The notes beneath the pieces are model-generated. The model was not told the DNA's origin. It saw only the letters and a list, made by a program, of their open reading frames with translations, and ran no database searches. Both the position numbers and the translations under genes were made by a program. Below, piece by piece: positions 44,282 through 52,405 of a DNA stretch of 64,000 bases (within the stretch, counting starts at the first letter, position 1; each line of letters begins with the position of its first letter). Source of the DNA: Parapedobacter pyrenivorans_A (GTDB lineage Bacteria > Bacteroidota > Bacteroidia > Sphingobacteriales > Sphingobacteriaceae); the NCBI RefSeq assembly GCF_041925275.1, contig NZ_JBHEUZ010000018.1, positions 14,858 to 78,857 of the forward strand, given 5' to 3'.

Positions 44282-45661
44282 ATGTTCTTCCAACACGTAT
44301 ATGACAAAAGTTTAGCACAAGCGAGCTACTTCATCGGCTGCCAGGCAAAAGGCGAGGCCATCGTGATCGACGCCCAGCGGGATATCGACGTATACCTGGA
44401 AATTGCTAGGCAAAACAACATGAAAATCACGCACCTGACCGAAACGCACATCCATGCCGACTACCTCTGCGGGTCGCGGGAGCTGGCTGCGGCCACGGGT
44501 GCCCAGCTGTACCTGTCAGACGAGGGTGGCGACGATTGGCAATACCAGTTCCCCCACGTCGGGCTGAAGCACGGCGACAAAATCAACGTGGGCAATCTAA
44601 CACTGGAGGTGCTGCACACCCCGGGGCATACGCCCGAGAGCATCAGCTTCCTGCTGACCGACCACCCCGCCACAGACAAACCCGTTATGGTATTTACCGG
44701 CGATTTCGTTTTCGTGGGCGACATCGGCCGTCCGGACCTCCTAGAGAAGGCTGCCGGGATAATCGGCACCCAGGAAAAAGGGGCCAAACAAATGTTCGCG
44801 TCTATCCAAAAATTTGCCCAACTGCCCGAATATGTGCAGGTATGGCCCGCACATGGAGCCGGTTCGGCCTGCGGCAAAGCGCTCGGGGCAGTGCCCAGCT
44901 CAACGGTGGGGTATGAGAAAATCCGCAATTGGGCTTTCCAATATGGCGAAGACGAAGTAGGATTCATCGACTATCTGTTGGACGGGCAGCCCGAACCACC
45001 GAAGTATTTTGCGATGATGAAGCACCTCAATAAAGTGAACCGCCCGTTGCTGGTAGAAGTTCCGAAACTTCCGGAGCTATCGAAGGAGGAGTTCATTACC
45101 GCCTACAACAATGGGTTGAAGGTCATCGATACACGCACAAAAGAAACTTTTGCCGCGGGGCATCTGCCGGGTAGCCTGAATATACAGGGCAACAATTCGT
45201 TCGCCACGTGGTGCGGTTGGCTACTCAACTACGAGGAACAGTTCGTTCTGGTTGCAAACGATAGCCAAATCGAAGACCTCACCCGTAAACTCATGCGGAT
45301 CGGCCTCGACAACAGCTACGGCTATATTGCCGACATTACTGAATTGGGGTTGGAACTGGAAACTGAAGACACCATTGATATTGAGGAGTTCAAAACCTAT
45401 ATCGGAAATCCCAATGCCCAAATCGTGGACGTAAGAGGCGCGTCGGAATACCAAGCGTACCACGTGGACGGTGCGGAGCACGTTTTTGTCGGCACCTTGC
45501 CAGAAAACCTGGACAAGTTCGATAAGGATAAGCAAATCGTCATCCACTGCCAAAGCGGCGATCGGGCCACCATAGCCCAATCGATCCTCGCCAAGAATGG
45601 CTTTAAAGATGTAAAAAACTATTCGGCCGGCATGAAAGAATGGATGGCGGTAGATCGTTAG
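44282..45661 (+). CDS. persulfide dioxygenase-rhodanese fusion (CstB-like)
   Basis: 459 aa in three domains. The metallo-beta-lactamase domain (1 to about 245) has THIHADYLCG (His56, His58, Asp60), TPGHTPES (His116), FTGDFVFVGDIGR (Asp141) and WPAHGAGSACGK (His191). A first rhodanese fold (about 270-350) lacks a catalytic Cys (loop VLVANDSQ), and a second (about 375-459) has CQSGDRAT with Cys423. This is the layout of Staphylococcus CstB, which turns persulfide into thiosulfate via sulfite. First gene of a five-gene operon. Confidence 0.93.
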   Translation: MFFQHVYDKSLAQASYFIGCQAKGEAIVIDAQRDIDVYLEIARQNNMKITHLTETHIHADYLCGSRELAAATGAQLYLSDEGGDDWQYQFPHVGLKHGDKINVGNLTLEVLHTPGHTPESISFLLTDHPATDKPVMVFTGDFVFVGDIGRPDLLEKAAGIIGTQEKGAKQMFASIQKFAQLPEYVQVWPAHGAGSACGKALGAVPSSTVGYEKIRNWAFQYGEDEVGFIDYLLDGQPEPPKYFAMMKHLNKVNRPLLVEVPKLPELSKEEFITAYNNGLKVIDTRTKETFAAGHLPGSLNIQGNNSFATWCGWLLNYEEQFVLVANDSQIEDLTRKLMRIGLDNSYGYIADITELGLELETEDTIDIEEFKTYIGNPNAQIVDVRGASEYQAYHVDGAEHVFVGTLPENLDKFDKDKQIVIHCQSGDRATIAQSILAKNGFKDVKNYSAGMKEWMAVDR

Positions 45662-45679
45662 GATTAAAAATTAAAAGAC

Positions 45680-46009
45680 ATGGAAGCATTACTCGACAAG
45701 CTCGTTGGTTCGGCAGGTGACCGGCCAATAGATGAAGTGATCAAGGAAAATGTTTACTTAGTAGACGTACGCAGCCCGGAAGAATTCGCTTCCGGCAGTG
45801 CCGATGGGGCGGTAAACATACCGTTGGGTGTATTGGCACAACAGATTTCAGCATTTGAAAACAAACAAAACATTGTTGTATTTTGCCGAAGCGGCGCCCG
45901 GAGCGGCCAAGCGAAAATGCTGCTTGAGCACGAAGGCATCCAGAACGTCGTCAACGGCGGGCCTTGGCAACAGGTACAGGCCGCGTTGGACCACGTTATG
46001 GTGAAATAG
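45680..46009 (+). CDS. single-domain rhodanese
   Basis: 109 aa: YLVDVRSPEEFASG and the active loop CRSGARSG with Cys69. It would carry sulfane sulfur from persulfide donors to acceptors. It lies 18 bp after the CstB-like gene and 24 bp before a small membrane protein gene, within the same operon. Confidence 0.93.
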   Translation: MEALLDKLVGSAGDRPIDEVIKENVYLVDVRSPEEFASGSADGAVNIPLGVLAQQISAFENKQNIVVFCRSGARSGQAKMLLEHEGIQNVVNGGPWQQVQAALDHVMVK

Positions 46010-46033
46010 GTAAATGAATATTCGGATAAGACC

Positions 46034-46279
46034 ATGAAGAATTATTGGAGAAACTGGGATTTCATGCGCGCCCTACGGTTGGGGTTGGGCATTATTATTG
46101 CCGCGCAGGGCATACAAGCCAATGAATGGATCTTGGCGGCATTAGGTGGCGCGTTCGCGTTGATGTCGTTGCTCAATGTGGGTTGCTTTGGTGCATCGGG
46201 TTGCAATACCTACACGTACACACCGAAAAACCGCAGGGAAACGCAAGACATTACGTACGAAGAAGTCAAAACAAAGTAA
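46034..46279 (+). CDS. small YgaP-type (DUF2892-like) membrane protein
   Basis: 81 aa with two membrane helices (MRALRLGLGIIIAAQGI, WILAALGGAFALMSLLNVG) and a CFGASGC pair at the end of the second helix. In YgaP a similar membrane part is fused to rhodanese; here the rhodanese is the preceding gene, so the two may act together. Confidence 0.8.
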   Translation: MKNYWRNWDFMRALRLGLGIIIAAQGIQANEWILAALGGAFALMSLLNVGCFGASGCNTYTYTPKNRRETQDITYEEVKTK

Positions 46280-46280
46280 A

Positions 46281-46508
46281 ATGAATACGTTTATCAAGAA
46301 AAACCTGTTGACCATTGCCGGCATCGCCGTTGGCGCGCTGGCCGGATTTCTATACTGGAAATTCGTTGGCTGCAACACAGGTACCTGCGCCATCACTTCC
46401 AATCCGGTAAACAGCACGTTGTACGGATCGGTTTTGGGCGGACTATTGTTCACGACAATGAAAAAGGAAAAAAGCGAAAAAAATGACGTTCAACGAGATC
46501 ATCAATAA
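46281..46508 (+). CDS. small DUF6132-like membrane protein
   Basis: 75 aa. Two hydrophobic segments (LLTIAGIAVGALAGFLYWKF, STLYGSVLGGLLF) with VGCNTGTCAI between them. The start ATG is 2 bp after the previous stop. Its 3' end overlaps the thioredoxin gene by 26 bp in another frame. The paired cysteines face the same topological side, suggesting a sulfur or redox relay; function unproven. Confidence 0.78.
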   Translation: MNTFIKKNLLTIAGIAVGALAGFLYWKFVGCNTGTCAITSNPVNSTLYGSVLGGLLFTTMKKEKSEKNDVQRDHQ

Positions 46509-46776
46509 AGACAAACCCGTACTGGTAGACTTCTTTGCCGTGTGGTGCGGACCATGCAAAATGCAGGCCCCCATATTGGACGATTTGAAAAAGCGGGTAG
46601 GCGATACGGCCGATATCATCAAAATCGATGTCGACCAGAATCCGCAGGTCGCCGCAAGATACCAGGTACGCAGCGTGCCTACGCTCGCCATCTTCAAGAA
46701 CGGCGAGTTACGCTGGCGGCAATCCGGTGTTTTTTCGGCCAACGAGCTGGAACGCCTGATTAACGAAAACGTTTAA
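46483..46776 (+). CDS. thioredoxin
   Basis: A 97-aa thioredoxin fold with the WCGPCKM active site (Cys22, Cys25) and the cis-proline in VRSVPTLAIF. No signal peptide, so cytoplasmic. As last gene of the persulfide operon it would reduce persulfides or recycle the dioxygenase/rhodanese chemistry. A weak inverted repeat GCCCGC...GCGGGC at 46780-46817 lies between it and the convergent remnant gene and may be a terminator. Confidence 0.93.
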   Translation: MTFNEIINKDKPVLVDFFAVWCGPCKMQAPILDDLKKRVGDTADIIKIDVDQNPQVAARYQVRSVPTLAIFKNGELRWRQSGVFSANELERLINENV

Positions 46777-46822
46777 TCTGCCCGCCATAAAAACAAGCCC
46801 CGGAAACGCGAGCGGGCGTCTT

Positions 46823-48073
46823 TTACCTAAATCGATATCCCGTTTCCAGCATTTGCGAAAAAGCGTTGGGGCCCAGGTCCACCGCGATGGACCGTCCATC
46901 CAGCACCGGGCTCACCGTGCCTTCCGCCGCTAGGTATTCTTCCACGGCGTCGTGCAAGGTATAACTTTTTATGGATACATTTTCAGCGTTCGGCATGCGG
47001 CACAACACGTGGATGGGTTCACGGGTCCGGTTGCACGAAGCCATGCGGTAAGTGCTGTCCAGTTCCATCGGTTTTCCCTGTATGGTCACTTCCACCACCC
47101 GTTCGCCCATTTCCTTCGAGCTATCGAACCTCAACGTCATGCCCGAAAAGCGCACCAGCCAGCCGCCGAACCGCTTGGCCGGGTTTTTGGCAAATACATT
47201 GTTGATTTCCTTTTCCAGCCAATCCTTTATTTGCTGCCCGGTTACCTCGCCTACCTTCATGTGCTCGTCTACGGGCAGCATGCGCCACAGGTCTTCTTTG
47301 GTAATGGCCATACGCCCGGTTTCGTCGGGCAGGATGGGCACACCGAACCGAAACCCGTTTGACGTTGCGAAATCCGCGCCCGATTTCCAAAGCAGCGCAT
47401 CGGTAATCAGGTTGTCCATGGGGTTTTCTACCACCAGGTAGCGGTACATCGGCGTTGTCGTGTAGCCCAGTATCCGTTGCATTTCCTCTTTGTGAGGCAA
47501 CAGTGCCTGGTCGACCAGCGCTTGCATTTCCAGGTCGGCCGGATACGCTCCCGGATCCACTTCCAGCAGTTCATAGTCGTAGCCAACCACCTCGCCGTTG
47601 TTGATTTTCAGGTCTAGCCTGCCCACGAAAGAACCAAAGGCACCCGGCTCCACCACCTTGCTGTATTTCCCCTCAATGGGTTCGCGGATACGCTCATGCG
47701 TATCGTTGCCTAAGATGAAATCGACACCCTCCACGGCCGGGTTATCGGCCAACAGCACCTGTTTGGAAATGCCGATGTGGGCAACAAGAAGGAGTACATC
47801 AACCCCCTGGTGGTCTTTCAACTCCCTAACCAAGGCACGGAGGTTCTGTTCCACCTCCTCGAATTTCAGGCCTTCGCTGAAACCCGGGTTCTGGCGAATG
47901 GGCACCTCCGGGTCGTTGTACGCAATGAATCCCAGCTTCACACCTTTCTTCTCCACCACCCAATACGGCGGAAAAATCGGCGAATCGTCGGCTTCGTGGT
48001 ACATATTCGATACAATGACGTTGGCGTTGTACGCCTCCATCACCTCCAGCATGGCCTGCTTGCCGTAAATCAC
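46823..48073 (-). pseudogene. 5'-truncated SoxB/5'-nucleotidase-like metallophosphatase
   Basis: The 416-codon frame covers only the later part of a metallophosphatase/5'-nucleotidase. It has VAHIGISKQ, FILGNDTHERI and a full C-terminal nucleotidase domain (PMDNLITDALLWKSGADFATSN onward), but the N-terminal metal-binding motifs (DxH, GDxxxG) are missing. Just upstream, in frame, PGNWEVIYGKQ keeps a trace of the GNHE/GHWE motif, then similarity ends. A frame starting with GTG at 48073 could still be translated. Family relatives include SoxB, which fits the sulfur setting; loss of the metal site makes activity unlikely. Confidence 0.75.
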
Positions 48074-48417
48074 CTCCCAATTGCCGGGGATAGCGGGCCG
48101 TGGAGCCAGCCATTCCCCATCTGGATGGTGATGGTAATGGGGATTAACGTAAGGAACAGTACCGCGGCCGACCAGCGGGTGAATACGCCGAGCATAAAGG
48201 CCACCCCGAAAATGAGCAACACATAGCCCGATATAATCCCCAGTGTGTAAGGTGCGCCGAATACCTGTGCAAAGCCGCCGAACGTTGCTTGCTGTATGCG
48301 CTGCGCCACCCCTCCAGCGTTCAGTAGATGTGAAACTCCCGCTGTGATGAATATCGCACTGACTGCTATACGCAGTATGAAAACGGACAATCCGTTGATG
48401 TTATTTTCTTTTTCCAT
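48070..48417 (-). pseudogene. 3'-truncated DoxX-family membrane protein
   Basis: The 115-aa frame begins MEKENNINGLSVFILRIAVSAIFITAGVSHL and has three DoxX membrane segments, but stops after TIQMGNGWLHGPLSPAIGR where family members continue into a fourth segment. The stop codon overlaps the first codon of the truncated nucleotidase frame. The two ends fit a deletion that fused both genes at about 48075-48095. The product may still be made but is short. Confidence 0.65.
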
Positions 48418-48479
48418 ATACATTGGTTTTGACAATTGATGAATGAACCCGACCTCGGATTGCTGTACGCGGTGGGCCG

Positions 48480-48827
48480 TCAAGTCAAAAATTGCTGGTA
48501 ACGGATATGGGAGGGGATTTTTTCCTTAAATAATACGTAATGGTCCGGAATAGGCAGCCTGAGCCGGGAGGCAATCAACGTAGTCGGTGAATAACGGTAA
48601 TCAGCCAAAATCTGTGGCAACAAACGCAGGTTATTATGCTTCCGGGCGTCCACGGTTACCGAACAGAGCGAAGCACAGTTGATTTTAGCCGAACGGCTGC
48701 CTGCGTTTTGTTCGCTCTCCGGGTAGTATTGCTGCTTCCAGTCTTTTTTAACCGAACAGGGAACCGCTAATGCCATCGCCAGCAAAACGATGACTACCCG
48801 ACGATATGTTGTAAACTGTTGAAACAT
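48480..48827 (-). CDS. small exported protein of unknown function, first gene of a Crp/Fnr-type promoter
   Basis: 115 aa with a hydrophobic N-terminal segment (VVIVLLAMALAVPCSVKKD) that ends in a lipobox-like AVPC. A Cys pair CASLC follows near residue 55. No family recognised. The ATG at 48827 was chosen because the promoter described at 48849-48892 excludes the longer in-frame start at 48866. It lies 62 bp upstream of the truncated DoxX gene, likely in one transcript. Confidence 0.6.
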   Translation of the reverse strand: MFQQFTTYRRVVIVLLAMALAVPCSVKKDWKQQYYPESEQNAGSRSAKINCASLCSVTVDARKHNNLRLLPQILADYRYSPTTLIASRLRLPIPDHYVLFKEKIPSHIRYQQFLT

Positions 48828-48848
48828 CCAGTACGTTCTCAAACCCTG

Positions 48849-48892
48849 CAAAGGTAAGCAGGGCAATCCGGGCGGTTTGTAACATCAGTTAC
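48849..48892 (-). promoter_or_regulatory. Crp/Fnr-type site and -7 element on the minus strand
   Basis: GTAACATCAGTTAC at 48879-48892 has one mismatch to the dyad. Reading leftwards, the reverse strand has TACCTTTG at 48856-48849, a perfect -7 element, again 29.5 bp from the dyad centre. The rightward direction (towards pirin) has no -7 element at that distance. Confidence 0.7.
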
Positions 48893-48945
48893 ACAACGGT
48901 CAGGGCCAAATATTATTCGTAATTTAGAGGTTTAATTCATTCGTT

Positions 48946-49428
48946 ATGCTTGATATCGTTATAGCGGCCCGGACGGCCGAAATCTCCGAAGGTTTCGCGG
49001 TAAAGCGCATCCTCCCCTACCAGCTTCGCCGGATGGTGGGGCCGTTTATCTTCATGGACCATGGCGGCCCCGTGAATATCCCCGCAGCGAGCGCGACCAG
49101 TCTGGATGTGTTGCCACACCCCCATATCGGCCTCTCCACCGTGAGCTACCTGATCAGCGGCAAGGTTACCCACCGCGACAGCCTTGGCGTGGAGCAGGTG
49201 ATTACGCCGGGCGAAGTGAATTGGATGACCGCCGGCAAGGGCATCACGCACAGCGAACGTTTCGAAGATCCGGCCATGCTGGCGGGGGGCGAACTGGAAT
49301 TGTTACAAACCTGGGTAGCTTTGCCCGAAAATGACGAAGAAAGCAACCCGTCGTTTGACAACTACAAGCCCGAGGATTTGCCCGTCTTTACGGATACCGG
49401 TAGAGGGTCACATTGCCGGGGTACTTAA
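48946..49428 (+). pseudogene. pirin-like protein, truncated after the N-terminal cupin
   Basis: 160 codons. The N-terminal pirin cupin is intact with metal ligands in PHPHIGLSTVSYL and GITHSERFE, but the frame ends after YKPEDLPVFTDTGRGSHCRGT, where pirins normally continue with an RVIAG-type strand and a second cupin (total 230-300 residues). The stop overlaps the 3' end of the DUF4143 ATPase gene, whose arrival or a deletion probably removed the rest. Confidence 0.75.
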
Positions 49429-50609
49429 AACAACTCAACCGGATCCATCGCCAGAAACGTCTCCCACGGAATGCCTGATGAACCTATCAACAGCACCTTA
49501 TCCGGTTCCGTTGCTTTGCGGAATGCCGGCATGCCAACGCCGGTCTGCGTTTTTCCACTCTTCACTTCCAGTCCCACCACCCTACCCCGGCGCTCCAATA
49601 CAAAATCAACTTCATGCCCCCCTTCCCGCCAATAGTGGATGTTATATCCCCCGGCGTAGGCGCTATTGATCAAATGCGCACCGACGGCAGATTCCACCAT
49701 ATGCCCCCACTCATCTGGCTTTTGGCGGATTTCAGAAAACCGCTCCTCCCGCTGCGCGCTGATCAACGCTGTGTTATGTACTTGGAATTTCGGACTGGAT
49801 GAGCGTTTACGGATTAATTTTACGTCGTACTTTTCCAAACCGCCGAGTAAACCTGCTGTGTTCAGCAAATCCAAGTAATGCGCCAATGTCGTTGTATTAC
49901 CGGCATCCACGAGTTGACCCAGCATTTTGGAATAGGCCATTATTTTTCCCGAATAAACGCAACCCAGCTCAAACAACCGCCGCATCAATGCTGGTTTGTC
50001 TACGCGCGTCAACATTAAGATGTCGCGGGAAATACTCGTCTCAATCAGTGAATCGTACACATACCTTTTCCAACGGTCTTCGTCGTCTATAAGCACGGCA
50101 GCCCCCGGATAACCGCCAAACCAGACATAGGTCGCCACGTCCCAGCCAAATGCGTCTCGCATCTCACTAAGAGACCAATGGCCCAAATAAGACGTCTCAA
50201 ACCTACCAGCCAATGACTCTGTAAGCCCTTGTTGCAACAAAAGCCGAGAAGAACCGAGTAGGATTACCTTCATATTGCGTCCTTCACGTGTATCGGTATC
50301 CCATAACAATTTAACCGTTTCGCTCCAATTCGAAATTTTCTGTATTTCGTCGATTACGAGCAAAAACTCGGAAGCTTGTTGTTGCTTCATCATGAGCCTC
50401 GAAACTTCCCATTGTTGCTCCAACCAAACCGCCCCTGCTGCTGGCACGGCGTCAGCCGTAACGAAATGGAATGGGTATTGATATCCGGTCGTCAATTGTG
50501 TAACCAGCGTAGTTTTGCCCACTTGTCGGGGGCCCATCAACACCTGAATAAAGTTCCTTGGCTCGTTAGTTCGAGATTTAATAATTTGTAAATAAGGCCT
50601 TTCAAACAT
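49425..50609 (-). CDS. AAA ATPase with C-terminal DUF4143
   Basis: 394 aa. Walker A is MGPRQVGKTTLV and Walker B is FLLVIDEIQKI in the N-terminal AAA_14 domain; sensor-type LLGSSRLLL follows. The C-terminal DUF4143 part contains NIHYWREGGHEVDFVLERRGRVVGLEVKSGK, a PD-(D/E)xK nuclease-like core (D, E-x-K). Such ATPases are scattered, mobile and of unclear role. ATG 50609 is preferred to a TTG at 50627, which lies inside an operator-like palindrome. Confidence 0.9.
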   Translation of the reverse strand: MFERPYLQIIKSRTNEPRNFIQVLMGPRQVGKTTLVTQLTTGYQYPFHFVTADAVPAAGAVWLEQQWEVSRLMMKQQQASEFLLVIDEIQKISNWSETVKLLWDTDTREGRNMKVILLGSSRLLLQQGLTESLAGRFETSYLGHWSLSEMRDAFGWDVATYVWFGGYPGAAVLIDDEDRWKRYVYDSLIETSISRDILMLTRVDKPALMRRLFELGCVYSGKIMAYSKMLGQLVDAGNTTTLAHYLDLLNTAGLLGGLEKYDVKLIRKRSSSPKFQVHNTALISAQREERFSEIRQKPDEWGHMVESAVGAHLINSAYAGGYNIHYWREGGHEVDFVLERRGRVVGLEVKSGKTQTGVGMPAFRKATEPDKVLLIGSSGIPWETFLAMDPVELF

Positions 50610-50617
50610 AAAATCTA

Positions 50618-50662
50618 TTTTACTCAATACGCTGAGTAAAATTACTCAATATATTGAGTAAT
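50618..50662. promoter_or_regulatory. two adjoining palindromes before the DUF4143 ATPase
   Basis: TTACTCAATATATTGAGTAA (50642-50661, palindromic to 22 bp) is joined to a second dyad with arms TTTTACTCA and TGAGTAAAA around ATACGC (50618-50641). Both share TACTCA/TGAGTA arms and lie 9-53 bp upstream of the ATPase start codon, as expected of an autoregulatory double operator. Confidence 0.65.
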
Positions 50663-50772
50663 ACAAAACACAATCCCAACTTTAGCTATTTGCTTTCATT
50701 ATTCACTGTAGTCTGTTTCAGCGGTGTTCATGAGCTCCCTCTGGTCGGTTCAATGAATCAATCGCGATCAAA

Positions 50773-51807
50773 TCATTTATCCCTTTCAATTTCGCCCGAA
50801 GGGCGATCCAATGTCGATGAACCCCTGGGTGTACCGAAATTGGGGTTTCCATCTTCATCGAATGTAAATTTCTGGAGAAACACATGGCGGTTGTCCCACC
50901 CGCCATCCAATTGCAGTTTCGAATGGTAATATATCCAATATTCCGTATCGTCGGGCGACGTCGTCATGCTGGCATGGCCCACACCATACACCGTATCCGT
51001 ACCTTGGAACACCGGGTGCTCAGCTTTGATCCACGCGTTGGGGTCCAGCGGGTCGCTGTCCGGCGATTTCAATCGGAGCTGCCCCATTTTATAATGTTCG
51101 GTCCAGGAACCCCGCGTAGAGTACATGATAAACACGTCATCCCCATGCGTCAATATCTGCGGCCCTTCCTGCAGTGCAATATGGTCACCTTTTTCCCACG
51201 GCAGCTCGGGCTTGGAGAGCAACACCCGCTTGCCGAGCGTATACGGGTCCAACAGTTCCGCTATGTATAGATACTGATCCACGTCGTGGTGGTCGTGCAA
51301 TGCCGTCCAGCCGGACCACACCGCGTAGTTCTTCCCCCCATGCTGCAGCAAGGTCATGTCTATGGCCCAGCAGTTATCCTTCTTCGTTTCGGGATCATCG
51401 CCTGTGTAAAACATTCCCTTGTCTACGTATGGGCCAAACGGGTTATCGGCTTCCAGCACACCAGCCCGCTGTGCGTAATAGGGCGCTCCCTTGTGTACCG
51501 AAGCGGCATAATAGATATACCATTTGCCATCGAGGAAGTGGATTTCGGGTGCCCAGATGTTATGGCTGTTCCACGCTTTTTCGGGTGGGGTCCATACCAC
51601 CGCTGTTTTTTCAAATTTGGTCAAGAAACGAGACTCGGTAACCGTTATCCCTCCTCCACCATTGAAAACAGTATAGTAGCGCCCTTCGTGCTTCATCACA
51701 AACGGATCGGCACCTTTGCGCAGCGGATTGGAGAACGTCTTTTGTTGGGCTAGGATCGGGCCATTCGCCAGCAAGCAAACTAATAGTAGATAAATCGCTT
51801 TGTTCAT
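50773..51807 (-). CDS. glycoside hydrolase family 43 protein
   Basis: 344 aa with signal peptide MNKAIYLLLVCLLANGPILA. Five-bladed propeller features: NPLRKGADPFVMKHEG with the base Asp34, SHNIWAPEIHFLDGKWYIYYA, the Asp in CWAIDMTLLQHGGK and the acid Glu in ALQEGPQIL. Family members are arabinofuranosidases, arabinanases or xylosidases. It stands alone without SusCD, so its substrate cannot be read from context. No operon partner. Confidence 0.92.
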   Translation of the reverse strand: MNKAIYLLLVCLLANGPILAQQKTFSNPLRKGADPFVMKHEGRYYTVFNGGGGITVTESRFLTKFEKTAVVWTPPEKAWNSHNIWAPEIHFLDGKWYIYYAASVHKGAPYYAQRAGVLEADNPFGPYVDKGMFYTGDDPETKKDNCWAIDMTLLQHGGKNYAVWSGWTALHDHHDVDQYLYIAELLDPYTLGKRVLLSKPELPWEKGDHIALQEGPQILTHGDDVFIMYSTRGSWTEHYKMGQLRLKSPDSDPLDPNAWIKAEHPVFQGTDTVYGVGHASMTTSPDDTEYWIYYHSKLQLDGGWDNRHVFLQKFTFDEDGNPNFGTPRGSSTLDRPSGEIERDK

Positions 51808-52016
51808 TGAATAATGGGTATCTGGAGTTAACGTACAAACGACAAATATATAAAAGTTGGCTAATGTCTACGAACCTCTTAGCTACCTGTTCGAATCGAA
51901 GAGTACAACATTCGAAACATTAAATATAAAACACTAAAAATGTTATCAAATTAAAACTTCATGTATATTTGTTCATCATAGAACCGCGACATATCACAAT
52001 TTAATACTTAACAAAT

Positions 52017-52394
52017 ATGAACCTCATGACCGAAAACCAAATCGAAATTTATCAAGGCAGTGACGGAAAAACGCTGGTAGAAGTTAAGTTTGAAGATGAT
52101 ACTATTTGGCTGACACAAGCTCAAATGGTTGCGCATATGTCGCCCAACGCTTTTTCGCGCTATTTCAAAAGCCAAACGCAGAAAACCTTCTCCAATTTCG
52201 TCAATGAGGTACGGATCGGGCACGCCTGCAAACTTCTCCAGCCCATCGAACTCACGGTGGCCCAAGTTTGCTACGAGTGTGGATTCAACAGCATGACCAA
52301 TTTCATCAAGTTCTTTCGCAAGAGTACCCACAAAACCCCGTTGCAATACCATAAGGAGCAGTTTATCTATAGAGGGCTTCAGGTCAGCACATAA
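52017..52394 (+). CDS. chimeric gene: RhuM-like N-terminus joined to an AraC DNA-binding domain
   Basis: 125 aa. Residues 1 to about 38 (NQIEIYQGSDGKTLVEVKFEDDTIWLTQAQM) look like the start of RhuM-type virulence/Fic-associated proteins. From about residue 39 the sequence is an AraC C-terminal domain: MSPNAFSRYFKSQTQKTFSNF, RIGHACKLLQ, VAQVCYECGFNSMTNFIKFF and TPLQYHKE. The join falls in the first helix-turn-helix, whose first helix is replaced by LTQAQMVAHM. The AraC effector domain is absent. The product may be a small DNA-binding protein or a decay product. Confidence 0.7.
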   Translation: MNLMTENQIEIYQGSDGKTLVEVKFEDDTIWLTQAQMVAHMSPNAFSRYFKSQTQKTFSNFVNEVRIGHACKLLQPIELTVAQVCYECGFNSMTNFIKFFRKSTHKTPLQYHKEQFIYRGLQVST

Positions 52395-52405
52395 CTAGCG
52401 TTCAG

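Noticed and set aside
48893..48945. The Crp/Fnr-type dyad at 48879-48892 as activator of the pirin gene
   Set aside because: No TAnnTTTG-like sequence stands 29.5 bp to the right of the dyad centre, whereas a perfect one stands to the left on the minus strand.
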